This document shows, one piece after another, positions 54,971 through 62,962 of a stretch of DNA of 64,000 bases. The stretch lies in the NCBI RefSeq assembly GCF_012163135.1, contig NZ_JAAVUP010000001.1, forward strand, positions 496,001-560,000, read 5' to 3'. Origin of the DNA: Neoroseomonas oryzicola (lineage in GTDB: Bacteria; Pseudomonadota; Alphaproteobacteria; Acetobacterales; Acetobacteraceae). The translations under genes were made by a program, and so were the position numbers. How positions within the stretch are numbered: position 1 is the first letter of the stretch; every line of letters begins with the position of its first letter. A model generated the notes under the pieces. That model had not been told where the DNA came from. It saw only the letters and a program-made list of their open reading frames with translations, and did no database searches.

Positions 54971-57936
54971 GCCAGACCCACCACGCCGGTGTCGCGCCAG
55001 TAGCCTGCCTCGGACTTCATCGTCTGCAGCCTGATCTCCACATCGGTGCGGCGCAGCGCGGTGCCTTCCGAATCCTCGATCTCCTCGACGCGGAAATCCT
55101 CGCGCTTCTCCTCCTGGCCCGGGGCGTCCGGGTCCATGTCGGCACGGCGGATCTTCACGCGAAGCGGCAGGGCCATACGAGGAACGCTTTCAGGGTTGGC
55201 GAATTCCAGGGCGTAGAGCGGCGTCGCCGGCCAGCGCTCGATCGGCAGTTGCCGGAAGCCGAGGAAGGTCGGCGCGGCGAAGGTCATGGTGAACTCCACG
55301 CCATCCCCGGGATTCGGCCGCTTCTCGAGGTCCACTTCCGACAGCAGCACGCCCTGTTCGCGGATCTGGCCCGAGATCTCCATCCGCCCGATGAAGCGCG
55401 CGGTGGATTTCATTGCCAGTTGCGAGGTCCGCATCAGGAAGGATTCCAGCCGCCCTTCCGCGAGCGCGCAGAGCATCGCGCCGACCGCGGCACTGGTCTT
55501 GGGATCCTCGATCCGCGCATTGGCGTCACGGAAGGGATACCAACCGCCGACGGCGTAGCGATGCATGCCGATCATGCGGTGCGGCGGCACCGGGGACTTC
55601 GCCAGCACGATGTCCGTCACCGCCCGCAACCGCGACGGCCGGCCCGAGAGCAGCAGCACGTCGCAATCGTAATGCCACACGACCTCGCAGAGATCGGCCA
55701 GCACGGGGCCGAGCGTCGCCTGGATCACCGCCTCGACCCGGCGCACATCGGCCGAGACCTCGACATCCGCAATCGAGAAGCCATGCGCCCCGGCCTGGCG
55801 CGCCGCGGTCTCGAAGAAGGCGACCGCGCGCGGATTGGCCGGCTGCGGTTCCGCGTCCAGCACCGCGCGGATGGTCGAGCGGAAGACCTCGCCCATCTGC
55901 CGTCCCTCGATGCGCTCATAGGCGTGCAGCACGCCGAGGCCGACGGGTTCCAGCACCTGGCCGACGAATTGGCGGCGCAGGTGGCGTTCCACCTCCGACT
56001 GCCCGCCGCGATCCCCGCCCAGCGTCTGGCGCAGGAAGGCGTTCGGATCGCTCATCCCCGCCGCGCGCAGCGCGTCGGCGACCTGGGGCAGCACGAGATG
56101 CGTGATGAGCCCTTCCAGCACCTCGTCGCCCGCGATCTTGAAGCCTTCGCGGAATTCCTGGCGCGGGACGATGGTGTCGCGGTTCTCGACCGACCAGGTC
56201 ACGACCATCAGGTCGGTGGTGCCGCCGCCGATGTCGATCGACGCGACGCGCAGGCACGGGTTCGGCCCGCGCTCCGGACGGACGCGCCCGGCCAGTTCGA
56301 ACATCCCCTGCGCATCGCCCTGCAGGCGCTGGGTGATCTCGGTGTAGAGCCAGACCACCTGCGTCGCGGTCGCCTCGTCGAGGTTCAGCAGCACGCGCGG
56401 TTCGGGCGGGGCGGTCGGCCCGGCCTCGGTCCAGCCGAGCAGGTCCCAGGCGAGTTTGATCGCGCCCTCGGCCCGTTCGCGCAGGATCTTCTGCTCGGCG
56501 AGCGGCATGGCCGGCGGCAGGGTCAGGATCACGCGGCGCAACCGCCGCGGCACGTCGGCGAAGCGCCGCGCGGCGCGCGTGGCCGGCGCGTTGATCTGGC
56601 TGACCGCCTGCATCAGCAATTCGGTCAGCAGGAAGGTGAACATGGATGACCGCGAGAAGCGCGCCCGCACCGCCGGCTGCCCGCGCCCGCGCAGCATGCG
56701 CAGTGCTTCGCCCGTCTCCGTCACATGCGCCATGAACGGCCCGGAGACCGGCGGTTCCGTCGTCACGCCGTCGGACGCACGCCCGTTGAACCGCCAGCCC
56801 TGCACATTCGGGCGACGATCCCAAAGATACCGTTTGGGTGAGGAAATCCCCGTCGCGCCCTCATTGCCCTGCGTCGCTGCGGCGAGGCGCATCGCCTCGG
56901 GCCCAACGCGCACCGGCGACGGCCAGCGGAAGGCATTCGCGCGCCCCGACCGGCGGGAAATCGCATCGCGCCCGAAGGAGCCGACCGCGAATTCCACCCG
57001 GCTCTCGAAGGGCCGCGCATAGGTCTGCTCGGGCCGCGACAGATCGCGCAGCGCCAGCACCTGGGAATTGTTCAGCGACGGCGCGTCCTGGCTTTCCTCC
57101 ACCAGCACGCCACAGGTCCGCGAATTGCCGATGTCGAGAACGAGGTCGACATTGATCGGCGCATAACCCCGATTGTCCGAGACGACATCGACCAGCCGCA
57201 CCCGCGGCAGGATGCCGATCCCCTCGAGCAACCCCAGGAAGCCGAGGTAGCGGGCCCAGTGCTCGCAGGCATGGGGGAAGTCCTCGGGCCGCAGCGGCCG
57301 CCCGCCGCGCTGGGCCTGCCGCAACTCGCGGAAGCCTTCCTCGAGCCACTGCCCGACCCAGGCCTCGTTCAGAAACCAGGCGTTCTCGGCATGGCTGAAG
57401 ACCGGGGCGAATTCCTGCTGCCGCGCGCTGTCCTCCGGCGCCGGGGCGACATAGGGGCGTTCCGGCGTGCGCGGCATCAGCGCGGTGTCGATCGCCAGCA
57501 CCAGCCGGTGCGACCGGCCATCCGGGTCGCGGACCGGCTTCTCGGCGATGTAGGCGCGGGCCCAGTTGGACGGACCGCGGTCATAGACCTCCTTCCCGTC
57601 CGCGCCGCGCGCATGGACGCGGAAATAGGGCAGCGGCACCCATTTGTTCAGAAAGGGCTCCAGCGCCTGGGCGCGGGAGATGGCGTAGGTCTCCTCCGGC
57701 GGCGGCACCTGGCGCGTCACGGGGTCGGCGAGGTTGCCGTCCTCGTCCTGTTCCAGCACGCGCAGGATCGCCGGCGACTTGCCCTCGTGGTCCACCTGCT
57801 CGCGCAGCTGTTCCTCCCAGAAGGTGCGGGACCCGCGCGGCAACCGGTCGATGTCGAAGTCGATGTCGAGGAACTGGATGCCCGAGGAAGGCACCAGGCT
57901 GATCAGGCCGGCGGTGGTCGTGCTGCTCATGGACAT
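54967..57936 (-). CDS. srfB: SrfB-family protein (actin/Hsp70-fold ATPase)
   Basis: A 989-residue SrfB protein. VLDIGNSRTCGVLVE (from residue 267) is the phosphate-1 loop and SIDIGGGTTDLMVVTW (from 567) the phosphate-2 loop of the actin/Hsp70/ASKHA fold. VILTLPPAMPLAEQ and an adenosine-type LLLSGRPSRLRAV (near residue 785) are also there. Length matches the family (about 1000). There is no leader, so it is cytoplasmic. The ATG at 57936 follows AAGGA. Three 30-bp tandem repeats separate it from the preceding SrfA-like gene. It probably uses ATP to assemble or remodel the complex with SrfC. Confidence 0.88.
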   Translation of the reverse strand: MSMSSTTTAGLISLVPSSGIQFLDIDFDIDRLPRGSRTFWEEQLREQVDHEGKSPAILRVLEQDEDGNLADPVTRQVPPPEETYAISRAQALEPFLNKWVPLPYFRVHARGADGKEVYDRGPSNWARAYIAEKPVRDPDGRSHRLVLAIDTALMPRTPERPYVAPAPEDSARQQEFAPVFSHAENAWFLNEAWVGQWLEEGFRELRQAQRGGRPLRPEDFPHACEHWARYLGFLGLLEGIGILPRVRLVDVVSDNRGYAPINVDLVLDIGNSRTCGVLVEESQDAPSLNNSQVLALRDLSRPEQTYARPFESRVEFAVGSFGRDAISRRSGRANAFRWPSPVRVGPEAMRLAAATQGNEGATGISSPKRYLWDRRPNVQGWRFNGRASDGVTTEPPVSGPFMAHVTETGEALRMLRGRGQPAVRARFSRSSMFTFLLTELLMQAVSQINAPATRAARRFADVPRRLRRVILTLPPAMPLAEQKILRERAEGAIKLAWDLLGWTEAGPTAPPEPRVLLNLDEATATQVVWLYTEITQRLQGDAQGMFELAGRVRPERGPNPCLRVASIDIGGGTTDLMVVTWSVENRDTIVPRQEFREGFKIAGDEVLEGLITHLVLPQVADALRAAGMSDPNAFLRQTLGGDRGGQSEVERHLRRQFVGQVLEPVGLGVLHAYERIEGRQMGEVFRSTIRAVLDAEPQPANPRAVAFFETAARQAGAHGFSIADVEVSADVRRVEAVIQATLGPVLADLCEVVWHYDCDVLLLSGRPSRLRAVTDIVLAKSPVPPHRMIGMHRYAVGGWYPFRDANARIEDPKTSAAVGAMLCALAEGRLESFLMRTSQLAMKSTARFIGRMEISGQIREQGVLLSEVDLEKRPNPGDGVEFTMTFAAPTFLGFRQLPIERWPATPLYALEFANPESVPRMALPLRVKIRRADMDPDAPGQEEKREDFRVEEIEDSEGTALRRTDVEIRLQTMKSEAGYWRDTGVVGLA

Positions 57937-57979
57937 GGCTATCCTTGCCGCGGAGTGTGCCGCAGCGCAGCGCAGCGCG

Positions 57980-58069
57980 CCAATCCGGCGTTGCGCGCCT
58001 CTGCGCGCACCAATTTGTCGTTGCGCGCCCCTGCGCGCACCAATCCAACGTTCTCGCTCCGGTGCCGCA
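57980..58069 (-). repeat. Three tandem 30-bp repeats, each a potential hairpin, upstream of srfB
   Basis: Units at 57980-58009, 58010-58039 and 58040-58069 all start CCAAT on the plus strand. The first two differ at only a few positions and each contains TGCGCGC and GCGCGCA arms (7-bp perfect stem with a 4-nt loop when read on the minus strand); the third is degenerate. The array ends at the stop codon of the SrfA-like gene and lies 44 bp before the srfB start. It may stabilise or attenuate the srf mRNA. Confidence 0.7.
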
Positions 58070-59239
58070 TCAATGCACCGGGCAGTTCAGGCGATACCGC
58101 CAGCGGGTGTTCGCGAAGGGGCCGATGACGACCACCTCCACCACGTAGTCGCCGCCCTGGGGCTGCCAGTTGAAGCCGATCCGCCCGCGGCCGCTGACCA
58201 TGCCCGGCGTGCGCGCCAGCACCCGGCCGCGATAGCGGACCTCGATGCTGTCGGGCACGGTCTGGGTGTCGTAGTCGACCGTGACCGGCCCCGGGTTGGG
58301 GCCGAGGAAGTGCCGCGTGCGCGTCTCGCCGGCGCCGCCCGACTGGGTGTCGACGTTACAGGGCTCAGTGCCCGGCGGCGGCGTGGGTGGCGGCTGGGGC
58401 GGCTCGGGCGGCGGCGGCGGGGGTTCCGGCGGCGGCGTCGGCAGGGGTTCCTCGGGCCGCGGCGGCGGCTCGGGCTGGGGCTCCGGCGGACGCGGTGGCG
58501 GCGGGGGTTCGGGGGCGCGCGGAATCGGACAGGCCAGGCGCCGGCGGCCGAGTTCCTCCTCGAGCCGCGCGAGCTCGGTCCGCAGGTCGCGCTCGCCGCG
58601 CTCGGTCTCGACCAGGCGGGCCAGCGCCTCGAGATCCCCCTGCGCCGCGACGCAGGCGGCCTGCGGCGGCGTCAGGAAACGCCAGGCGAGCAGCGGCCCG
58701 AGCAGACCGGCCAGCAGCGCCAGCACCGCCAATGCCCCGAGCGTCAGCGCCCAGACGCCCCAGGGCTTCCGCGGCGCCGGCGCCCAGTGCACGCCGTCAT
58801 CGAACCGCGCGAGCAGCCCGAGCGCGCCCGGCGAGGCCGCCCCGACATGCCCCCAGCCCGCGAGCACCGGTCGCCCGTCGACGGCGAAGACAATGTCGAA
58901 GGAGGGGATTTCCGCGATCGCCGGCCACAGCCGCGCGAGAACCCCGCCCCCGCTCGCGGCCTGGCGCTCGGCCTCGCGCCGCAAGTCGGACAGGATGCGC
59001 CCGGCCTCGGCCGTCAGCGCGGCGCGTGCCGTGGCGTCGATATCGGCATAGCGCGCCATGCGCGCGCCCTCGGCGCCCCAGGCGATGCCGCCATCCTCGG
59101 GCAGCGGCTGCGCGAAGAGTGCGGCATGGGCGGGCGAGATCCGCCCTGCTTCGGCCTGCAGAGCAGCGTAGGCCTCGGCCAGCGGCATCGGCAGCAGCGG
59201 GCGGAGATCCTGCGAACGGGTGGCGATGAGGCGAATCAT
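58070..59239 (-). CDS. SrfA-like membrane protein 1 (beta-domain C-terminus)
   Basis: About 389 residues. An N-terminal cytoplasmic domain has AALFAQP...GGIAWG and DGRPVLAGWGHV, shared with the next two genes. A membrane helix spans about 161-186. Then come a helical segment bounded by Cys196 and Cys237 (C-x40-C), a long PEP-type Pro-rich rod, and a C-terminal beta-rich domain ending RWRYRLNCPVH. The position directly before srfB matches srfA in srfABC loci, and the W-containing block recalls SrfA; this is inference. The start at 59239 (MIRLIATRSQ) has GGAG 9 bp ahead; an ATG at 59263 is the alternative. Confidence 0.7.
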   Translation of the reverse strand: MIRLIATRSQDLRPLLPMPLAEAYAALQAEAGRISPAHAALFAQPLPEDGGIAWGAEGARMARYADIDATARAALTAEAGRILSDLRREAERQAASGGGVLARLWPAIAEIPSFDIVFAVDGRPVLAGWGHVGAASPGALGLLARFDDGVHWAPAPRKPWGVWALTLGALAVLALLAGLLGPLLAWRFLTPPQAACVAAQGDLEALARLVETERGERDLRTELARLEEELGRRRLACPIPRAPEPPPPPRPPEPQPEPPPRPEEPLPTPPPEPPPPPPEPPQPPPTPPPGTEPCNVDTQSGGAGETRTRHFLGPNPGPVTVDYDTQTVPDSIEVRYRGRVLARTPGMVSGRGRIGFNWQPQGGDYVVEVVVIGPFANTRWRYRLNCPVH

Positions 59240-59312
59240 GGCCGACCGCTCCGATTCAGACATCCGGTGCTCGCCGGCGGCGCCGCCTGCGCCCTGCTGT
59301 CATCGGAGCGGA

Positions 59313-60599
59313 TCATGGCACCGTGAACTCGCCGACGACCTGGTCGCGCACGCCCTGGCGCGCCGTACCGGTGATGACGCGGTCGGGCTGCCCCTCCTGC
59401 CGTATCGTGACGCGGTAGGGGGTGGTGGGGCCGTCCGCGCGGTCGAAATAGTCGACGACGACGCGGTAGCGGCCCGGCGCGGGATTGTTCTCGAAGACCA
59501 CGTTCTCGACCGGCGTGCGCGTGGTCGGCCCGCCCGTCGCGTTGCGGTCGATGTCGAGCGCCCCGCCGCAGGCCGCGCGGTTGCGGAAGTCGATGCGCTC
59601 CCCGCTCGGGCAGATCACCGCGAGGTCGAGGTCGTTGCGGTCGTCCCAGGCCAGGATCACCTGCGTGCGCCCGCGCCGCGCGCCCTGGCGGTCGGCGCGT
59701 TCGAGGTCGGAGTTGCGCTGGGGTTCCGGCGGGGGCTGCGGCGGCTCGGGCGGCCGCGGCGGCGGTTGCGGGCGTTCCGGCGGGCGGGGCGGTTCGGGCG
59801 GGCGCGGCGGCGGCTCGGGGGCGCGGCAGAGCAGGCGGCGTTCGCCGGCCTCGGCGACGATGCGAGCGAGTTCGGCACGCAGCGCGCCTTCCCGCGCTTC
59901 CTCCTCCCGCAGCGCATCCAACCGCGAGACCTGTCCTTCGGGTGCGATGCACTGCGCCTCGGGCGTCGCGAACCAGCCGAAGGGATCCTTCCACAGCAGC
60001 CACAGCGCCAACAGCAGCGCCAGCAGGGCGAGCAGGAAGGCCAGCAGCCAGGGCCAGACGCGTCGCGCCGCGACCGCGGCGGCGGCCGGCGGCCCGACGA
60101 TTGCCATCGGCGCGACCGGCGTCGGCACCATGCGCACGAGCAGTTCGCGCGCGGCCCCCGCGCCGGCGGCCGTATGCCCCCAGGGGGCCAGCACCGGCAC
60201 GCCATCCCGCACGCGGATCGCGGTCTGGTCCGGGATCTCGAGCGCCAGGCGCAACAACTCGCCGAGGAACCGGTCGCCGTCGTTGGTCGAGGCGCGCAGC
60301 TTCTCGGCCGCCGCCTGGATCTCGGCGACCATAGGCATCAGCAGGCCCATCACGGCCTGCTGTGTCGCGGGGTCGAGCTGCGGCAAGGGCACCGCCTGAC
60401 CGCTGCCCGGCGCGTACCAGTCGATGCTGCCCTTCTCGGGGTCCGGGTTCGGCTCGGCGAACAGCGCGGCGTAACGCGGGGAGAGCGCGCGCCGGAGATA
60501 CTGCGTCAGCTGTTCCCAGTGCTGCACCGAAAGCTGACCGCCGACGCCCTGCGCCAGCAGGTCCCGGTTCAGCGTGGTGGCGATCAGGCTGTCGTCCAC
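59313..60599 (-). CDS. SrfA-like membrane protein 2 (DUF2135/YfaP-like C-terminus)
   Basis: A 428-residue paralogue of the two flanking genes. The N-terminal domain contains AALFAEPNPD...GSIDWYAPGSG and GVPVLAPWGH. The helix lies at about 181-203, the Cys217/Cys258 coiled-coil has the same C-x40-C spacing as its neighbour, and a PPEPP-type rod follows. The C-terminal domain (LAWDDRNDLDLAVICPSGE...NPAPGRYRVVVDYF) resembles DUF2135, a predicted beta-sandwich often on secreted or membrane-anchored proteins. It starts with GTG after AGGA, 22 bp after the third paralogue's stop. Confidence 0.72.
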   Translation of the reverse strand: MDDSLIATTLNRDLLAQGVGGQLSVQHWEQLTQYLRRALSPRYAALFAEPNPDPEKGSIDWYAPGSGQAVPLPQLDPATQQAVMGLLMPMVAEIQAAAEKLRASTNDGDRFLGELLRLALEIPDQTAIRVRDGVPVLAPWGHTAAGAGAARELLVRMVPTPVAPMAIVGPPAAAAVAARRVWPWLLAFLLALLALLLALWLLWKDPFGWFATPEAQCIAPEGQVSRLDALREEEAREGALRAELARIVAEAGERRLLCRAPEPPPRPPEPPRPPERPQPPPRPPEPPQPPPEPQRNSDLERADRQGARRGRTQVILAWDDRNDLDLAVICPSGERIDFRNRAACGGALDIDRNATGGPTTRTPVENVVFENNPAPGRYRVVVDYFDRADGPTTPYRVTIRQEGQPDRVITGTARQGVRDQVVGEFTVP

Positions 60600-60621
60600 G
60601 GGGGCGTCCTGCCTTCCTCGC

Positions 60622-62400
60622 TCAGCGCGGCGCGGCGGGGGCCGCGGGCGCGGCCGGCGGTGTCGCAGACGGCGGGGCCGCGGGCGCTGCGGGCGGCGCG
60701 GCGGGCGCTGGCGCCGGTGCCGCGGGGGCGCCGGCCGCGGCCGGAGCCGCCGGCGGGGCCGCGATCGGCGCCGGCTGGCAGGCGCCGGTCAGGTCCGCGA
60801 CGTTCACGTTGTTCGCCTGCAGGAAGGTCATCAGGCTGTCGACCTTCTGCGCGTAGGAGACGCGCTCCCCCTGCTCCGCGTTGAAGAAGCCGAAGGTGTT
60901 GACGCCGACGACGCGCCCGCAGCGATCGACCAGCGGCCCGCCGGAATTGCCCCGGCTGATCGCCGCCGTGTGCGGCAGCACGGTCAGCCCGGAGGGCAGG
61001 TTCTGCACCGCGCTCACCAGCCCGTCCGTCACCGCGAGTTCCGGCACCGAGCGGATGTTGCCGTCGAGCAGCGCCTGGAAGTTCGCATCCGTCTGCATGA
61101 TCGCCTGCGGGAAGCCCGCGGCGATGACCGGATCGAGCCGGCTCGCGACCCGCGTCAGGCCGAGCGGCGAGAGCGCGGTCGCTTCCGCCGGCAGGCGCAG
61201 CAGCGCGAAGTCCGGCTTGCCCGGCGCGGGTTCTGGCGTCTGCGCCATGACCTGGACCGTCACCGGCCGCCCGAGCCGCCGGTTCACCACATAGACGCGC
61301 GCGGGATCGAGTGGTGCGACCACATGCGCGTTGGTCACCACGACGCCCGGCGCGACGACGAAGCCCGTGCCGGTGCCAACCCCCTGCCCGTTCGCCAGCG
61401 GCCCGAGCACCAGCACTGTCGCCTGGTCGAGCAATTCGATCAGCGTGCCCTGGAAGGCCTGCTGCCCCTGCGGCGTCGGCGGCAGCGACGAAGGCTGCAT
61501 CGGCGTGATCTGCGGCGGCGTCAGCGGCGAGAGTCCGAAATCGCCGGGCCGGCAGACATCGCCCTGCAGCGCCTGGCGGGCCTGTTCGATCTCGCGCTGG
61601 ATCGCCTCGTTCGTCTGGCGCTGGCGGATGATCTGCTCGTCGATGCGCGAGGAATCGGCGACATGCGCCACGAGCCGCTGGTCCGCGATGCGTTCCGAGA
61701 TCAGCCGCCAGCCGAGCCAGAAGCCGAGGCCGAGGAAGATCAGCGCGACCAGCACGCCGATCGGTAGCAGCCACCAGTTCCAGGCGGAGGAGGTCGCGCG
61801 CGCGGCGACCGGCGCGGCGGCCGCGGCGGCCATGGGTGCGACCGGCGGCGGCACCGGCGCAGCGGCCGGGCGCGGCGGCGGCGCGGCGGGGCGTGGCGGC
61901 TCGGGCGCCGGCGCGCCCTCGGCGGCCAGCGCCGGCGGCAGCGCCGCGCCATAGACCGAGCGCAGATGCGCCGCGCGCGCGGCCGCATCGCGCAGCGCGC
62001 CCGGCGGGGCAAGGCCCCACCCCGTCAGCACTGGCCGGTCGTCGAGCGCGAGGATCGAATCGGGCCCGGCCAGTACCAGCGCGCCCCGCAGCAGCGGGTC
62101 CCCCATCAGCGGCGCCAGCGCGGCAAGGTCCTGCTGCAGCCGCGCCTCGATCATCGCGCGGCGCTGCGGCGGCAGGCTGGCGAGCGGCACCGGGTCGCCC
62201 GCCGCCTCGGCATACCAGGAGACGGAGCCGGGATTGCGCCCATTGCCCCAGGTGACGACGGGTTCGGCGAAGAGCGCCGCGCGGTCCGGACCGAGCAGCG
62301 ACCGCAGCCGCGCATCGGCATCCAGTACCGCGGCACCGCCGACCGCCACGGGCTCGAGCCCCTGGAGGTCGGTCTTCAGGATGAAGCGCGGGCTCGCCAT
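60622..62400 (-). CDS. SrfA-like membrane protein 3 with trypsin-like serine protease domain
   Basis: A 592-residue protein. Residues about 30-130 hold the shared N-terminal domain (AALFAEP...GSVSWYAEAAG...DRPVLTGWG). A Pro/Ala-rich linker and a membrane helix at about 208-230 follow, then a coiled-coil region with a single Cys283. Residues about 325-535 are a trypsin-like protease with an intact triad: His359 (VTNAHVV), Asp397 (KPDFALLRL) and Ser486 (RGNSGGPL). The tail is Pro/Ala-rich low complexity. It would place the protease outside the inner membrane. It is the first gene of the srf locus; the 239-bp gap to the divergent gene at 62640 holds no further gene and no clear promoter match. 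Confidence 0.78.
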   Translation of the reverse strand: MASPRFILKTDLQGLEPVAVGGAAVLDADARLRSLLGPDRAALFAEPVVTWGNGRNPGSVSWYAEAAGDPVPLASLPPQRRAMIEARLQQDLAALAPLMGDPLLRGALVLAGPDSILALDDRPVLTGWGLAPPGALRDAAARAAHLRSVYGAALPPALAAEGAPAPEPPRPAAPPPRPAAAPVPPPVAPMAAAAAAPVAARATSSAWNWWLLPIGVLVALIFLGLGFWLGWRLISERIADQRLVAHVADSSRIDEQIIRQRQTNEAIQREIEQARQALQGDVCRPGDFGLSPLTPPQITPMQPSSLPPTPQGQQAFQGTLIELLDQATVLVLGPLANGQGVGTGTGFVVAPGVVVTNAHVVAPLDPARVYVVNRRLGRPVTVQVMAQTPEPAPGKPDFALLRLPAEATALSPLGLTRVASRLDPVIAAGFPQAIMQTDANFQALLDGNIRSVPELAVTDGLVSAVQNLPSGLTVLPHTAAISRGNSGGPLVDRCGRVVGVNTFGFFNAEQGERVSYAQKVDSLMTFLQANNVNVADLTGACQPAPIAAPPAAPAAAGAPAAPAPAPAAPPAAPAAPPSATPPAAPAAPAAPR

Positions 62401-62639
62401 GGTCTCGTCGGCTCCGGGCGGGAGTGGTCGGCGGCGCCTGCGAATCCTGCGCCGTCTGATCGGACTGTAGGGATCATGTTCGACGCGGAGAATGGCTTCG
62501 CCGTGGCGCGCATCGCCTTGCGCCGCCGCAAGCGACTATCGCCTGAAGCGCTTCACGGACTGTGACCCGGCTTCGTTGACCGGAGAGGCGCCGAGGCGCA
62601 GCACGCCGCCCCGCGATCCGTCACCCCCGGGAAGGTTCC

Positions 62640-62954
62640 ATGCTGCATCGCATCATGCTGCTGCTCGTGCTGCTGGCCGGCCCTGCGCTGGCCCAGCCGC
62701 TGCCGACGACCAAGCCGCCGCCGCTCGGCGCCCCGGCCGAGGCAGCGCCGGCGCCGAGTGCGGGCGGGGGGCTGATCTGCGCCGCCCCACTCGCCAATGC
62801 CTGCCTGACGCAGCAATCCGCCTGCCAGGTCGCCTGCCCCGGCATGTGGAGCATGAACCCGAACGCGCCGGCCTTCACGCCGACCGACCGCGCCAGGTGC
62901 ATGCAGCGCTGCATGAACGACTACCTGGCCTGCCGCCGCCGCAACGGCTGCTGA
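62640..62954 (+). CDS. Small secreted cysteine-rich protein
   Basis: A 104-residue protein with a signal peptide (MLHRIMLLLVLLAGPALAQ), a short Pro/Ala-rich stretch and a compact domain with eight cysteines (47, 55, 62, 66, 87, 91, 98, 104). The inner six form a mirror pattern C-x6-C-x3-C-x20-C-x3-C-x6-C, suggesting a disulfide-stapled helical hairpin. GGGAAGG precedes the ATG. It is divergent from the srf locus and ends 8 bp before the convergent amidase gene. Function unknown. Confidence 0.75.
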   Translation: MLHRIMLLLVLLAGPALAQPLPTTKPPPLGAPAEAAPAPSAGGGLICAAPLANACLTQQSACQVACPGMWSMNPNAPAFTPTDRARCMQRCMNDYLACRRRNGC

Positions 62955-62962
62955 CCCGGGCG

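Noticed and set aside
57980..58069. A CRISPR array
   Set aside because: The 30-bp units are directly contiguous with no spacers, only three copies exist, and no cas genes are present.
45445..62400. A type VI secretion system
   Set aside because: Only the TagRST/vWA-like part is present. No Tss core genes, Hcp, VgrG, ClpV, Fha, kinase or phosphatase are visible in the window.
45445..62400. A prophage or integrative element around the srf locus
   Set aside because: No integrase, transposase, tRNA target, att-like repeats or shift in base composition was seen at either border.
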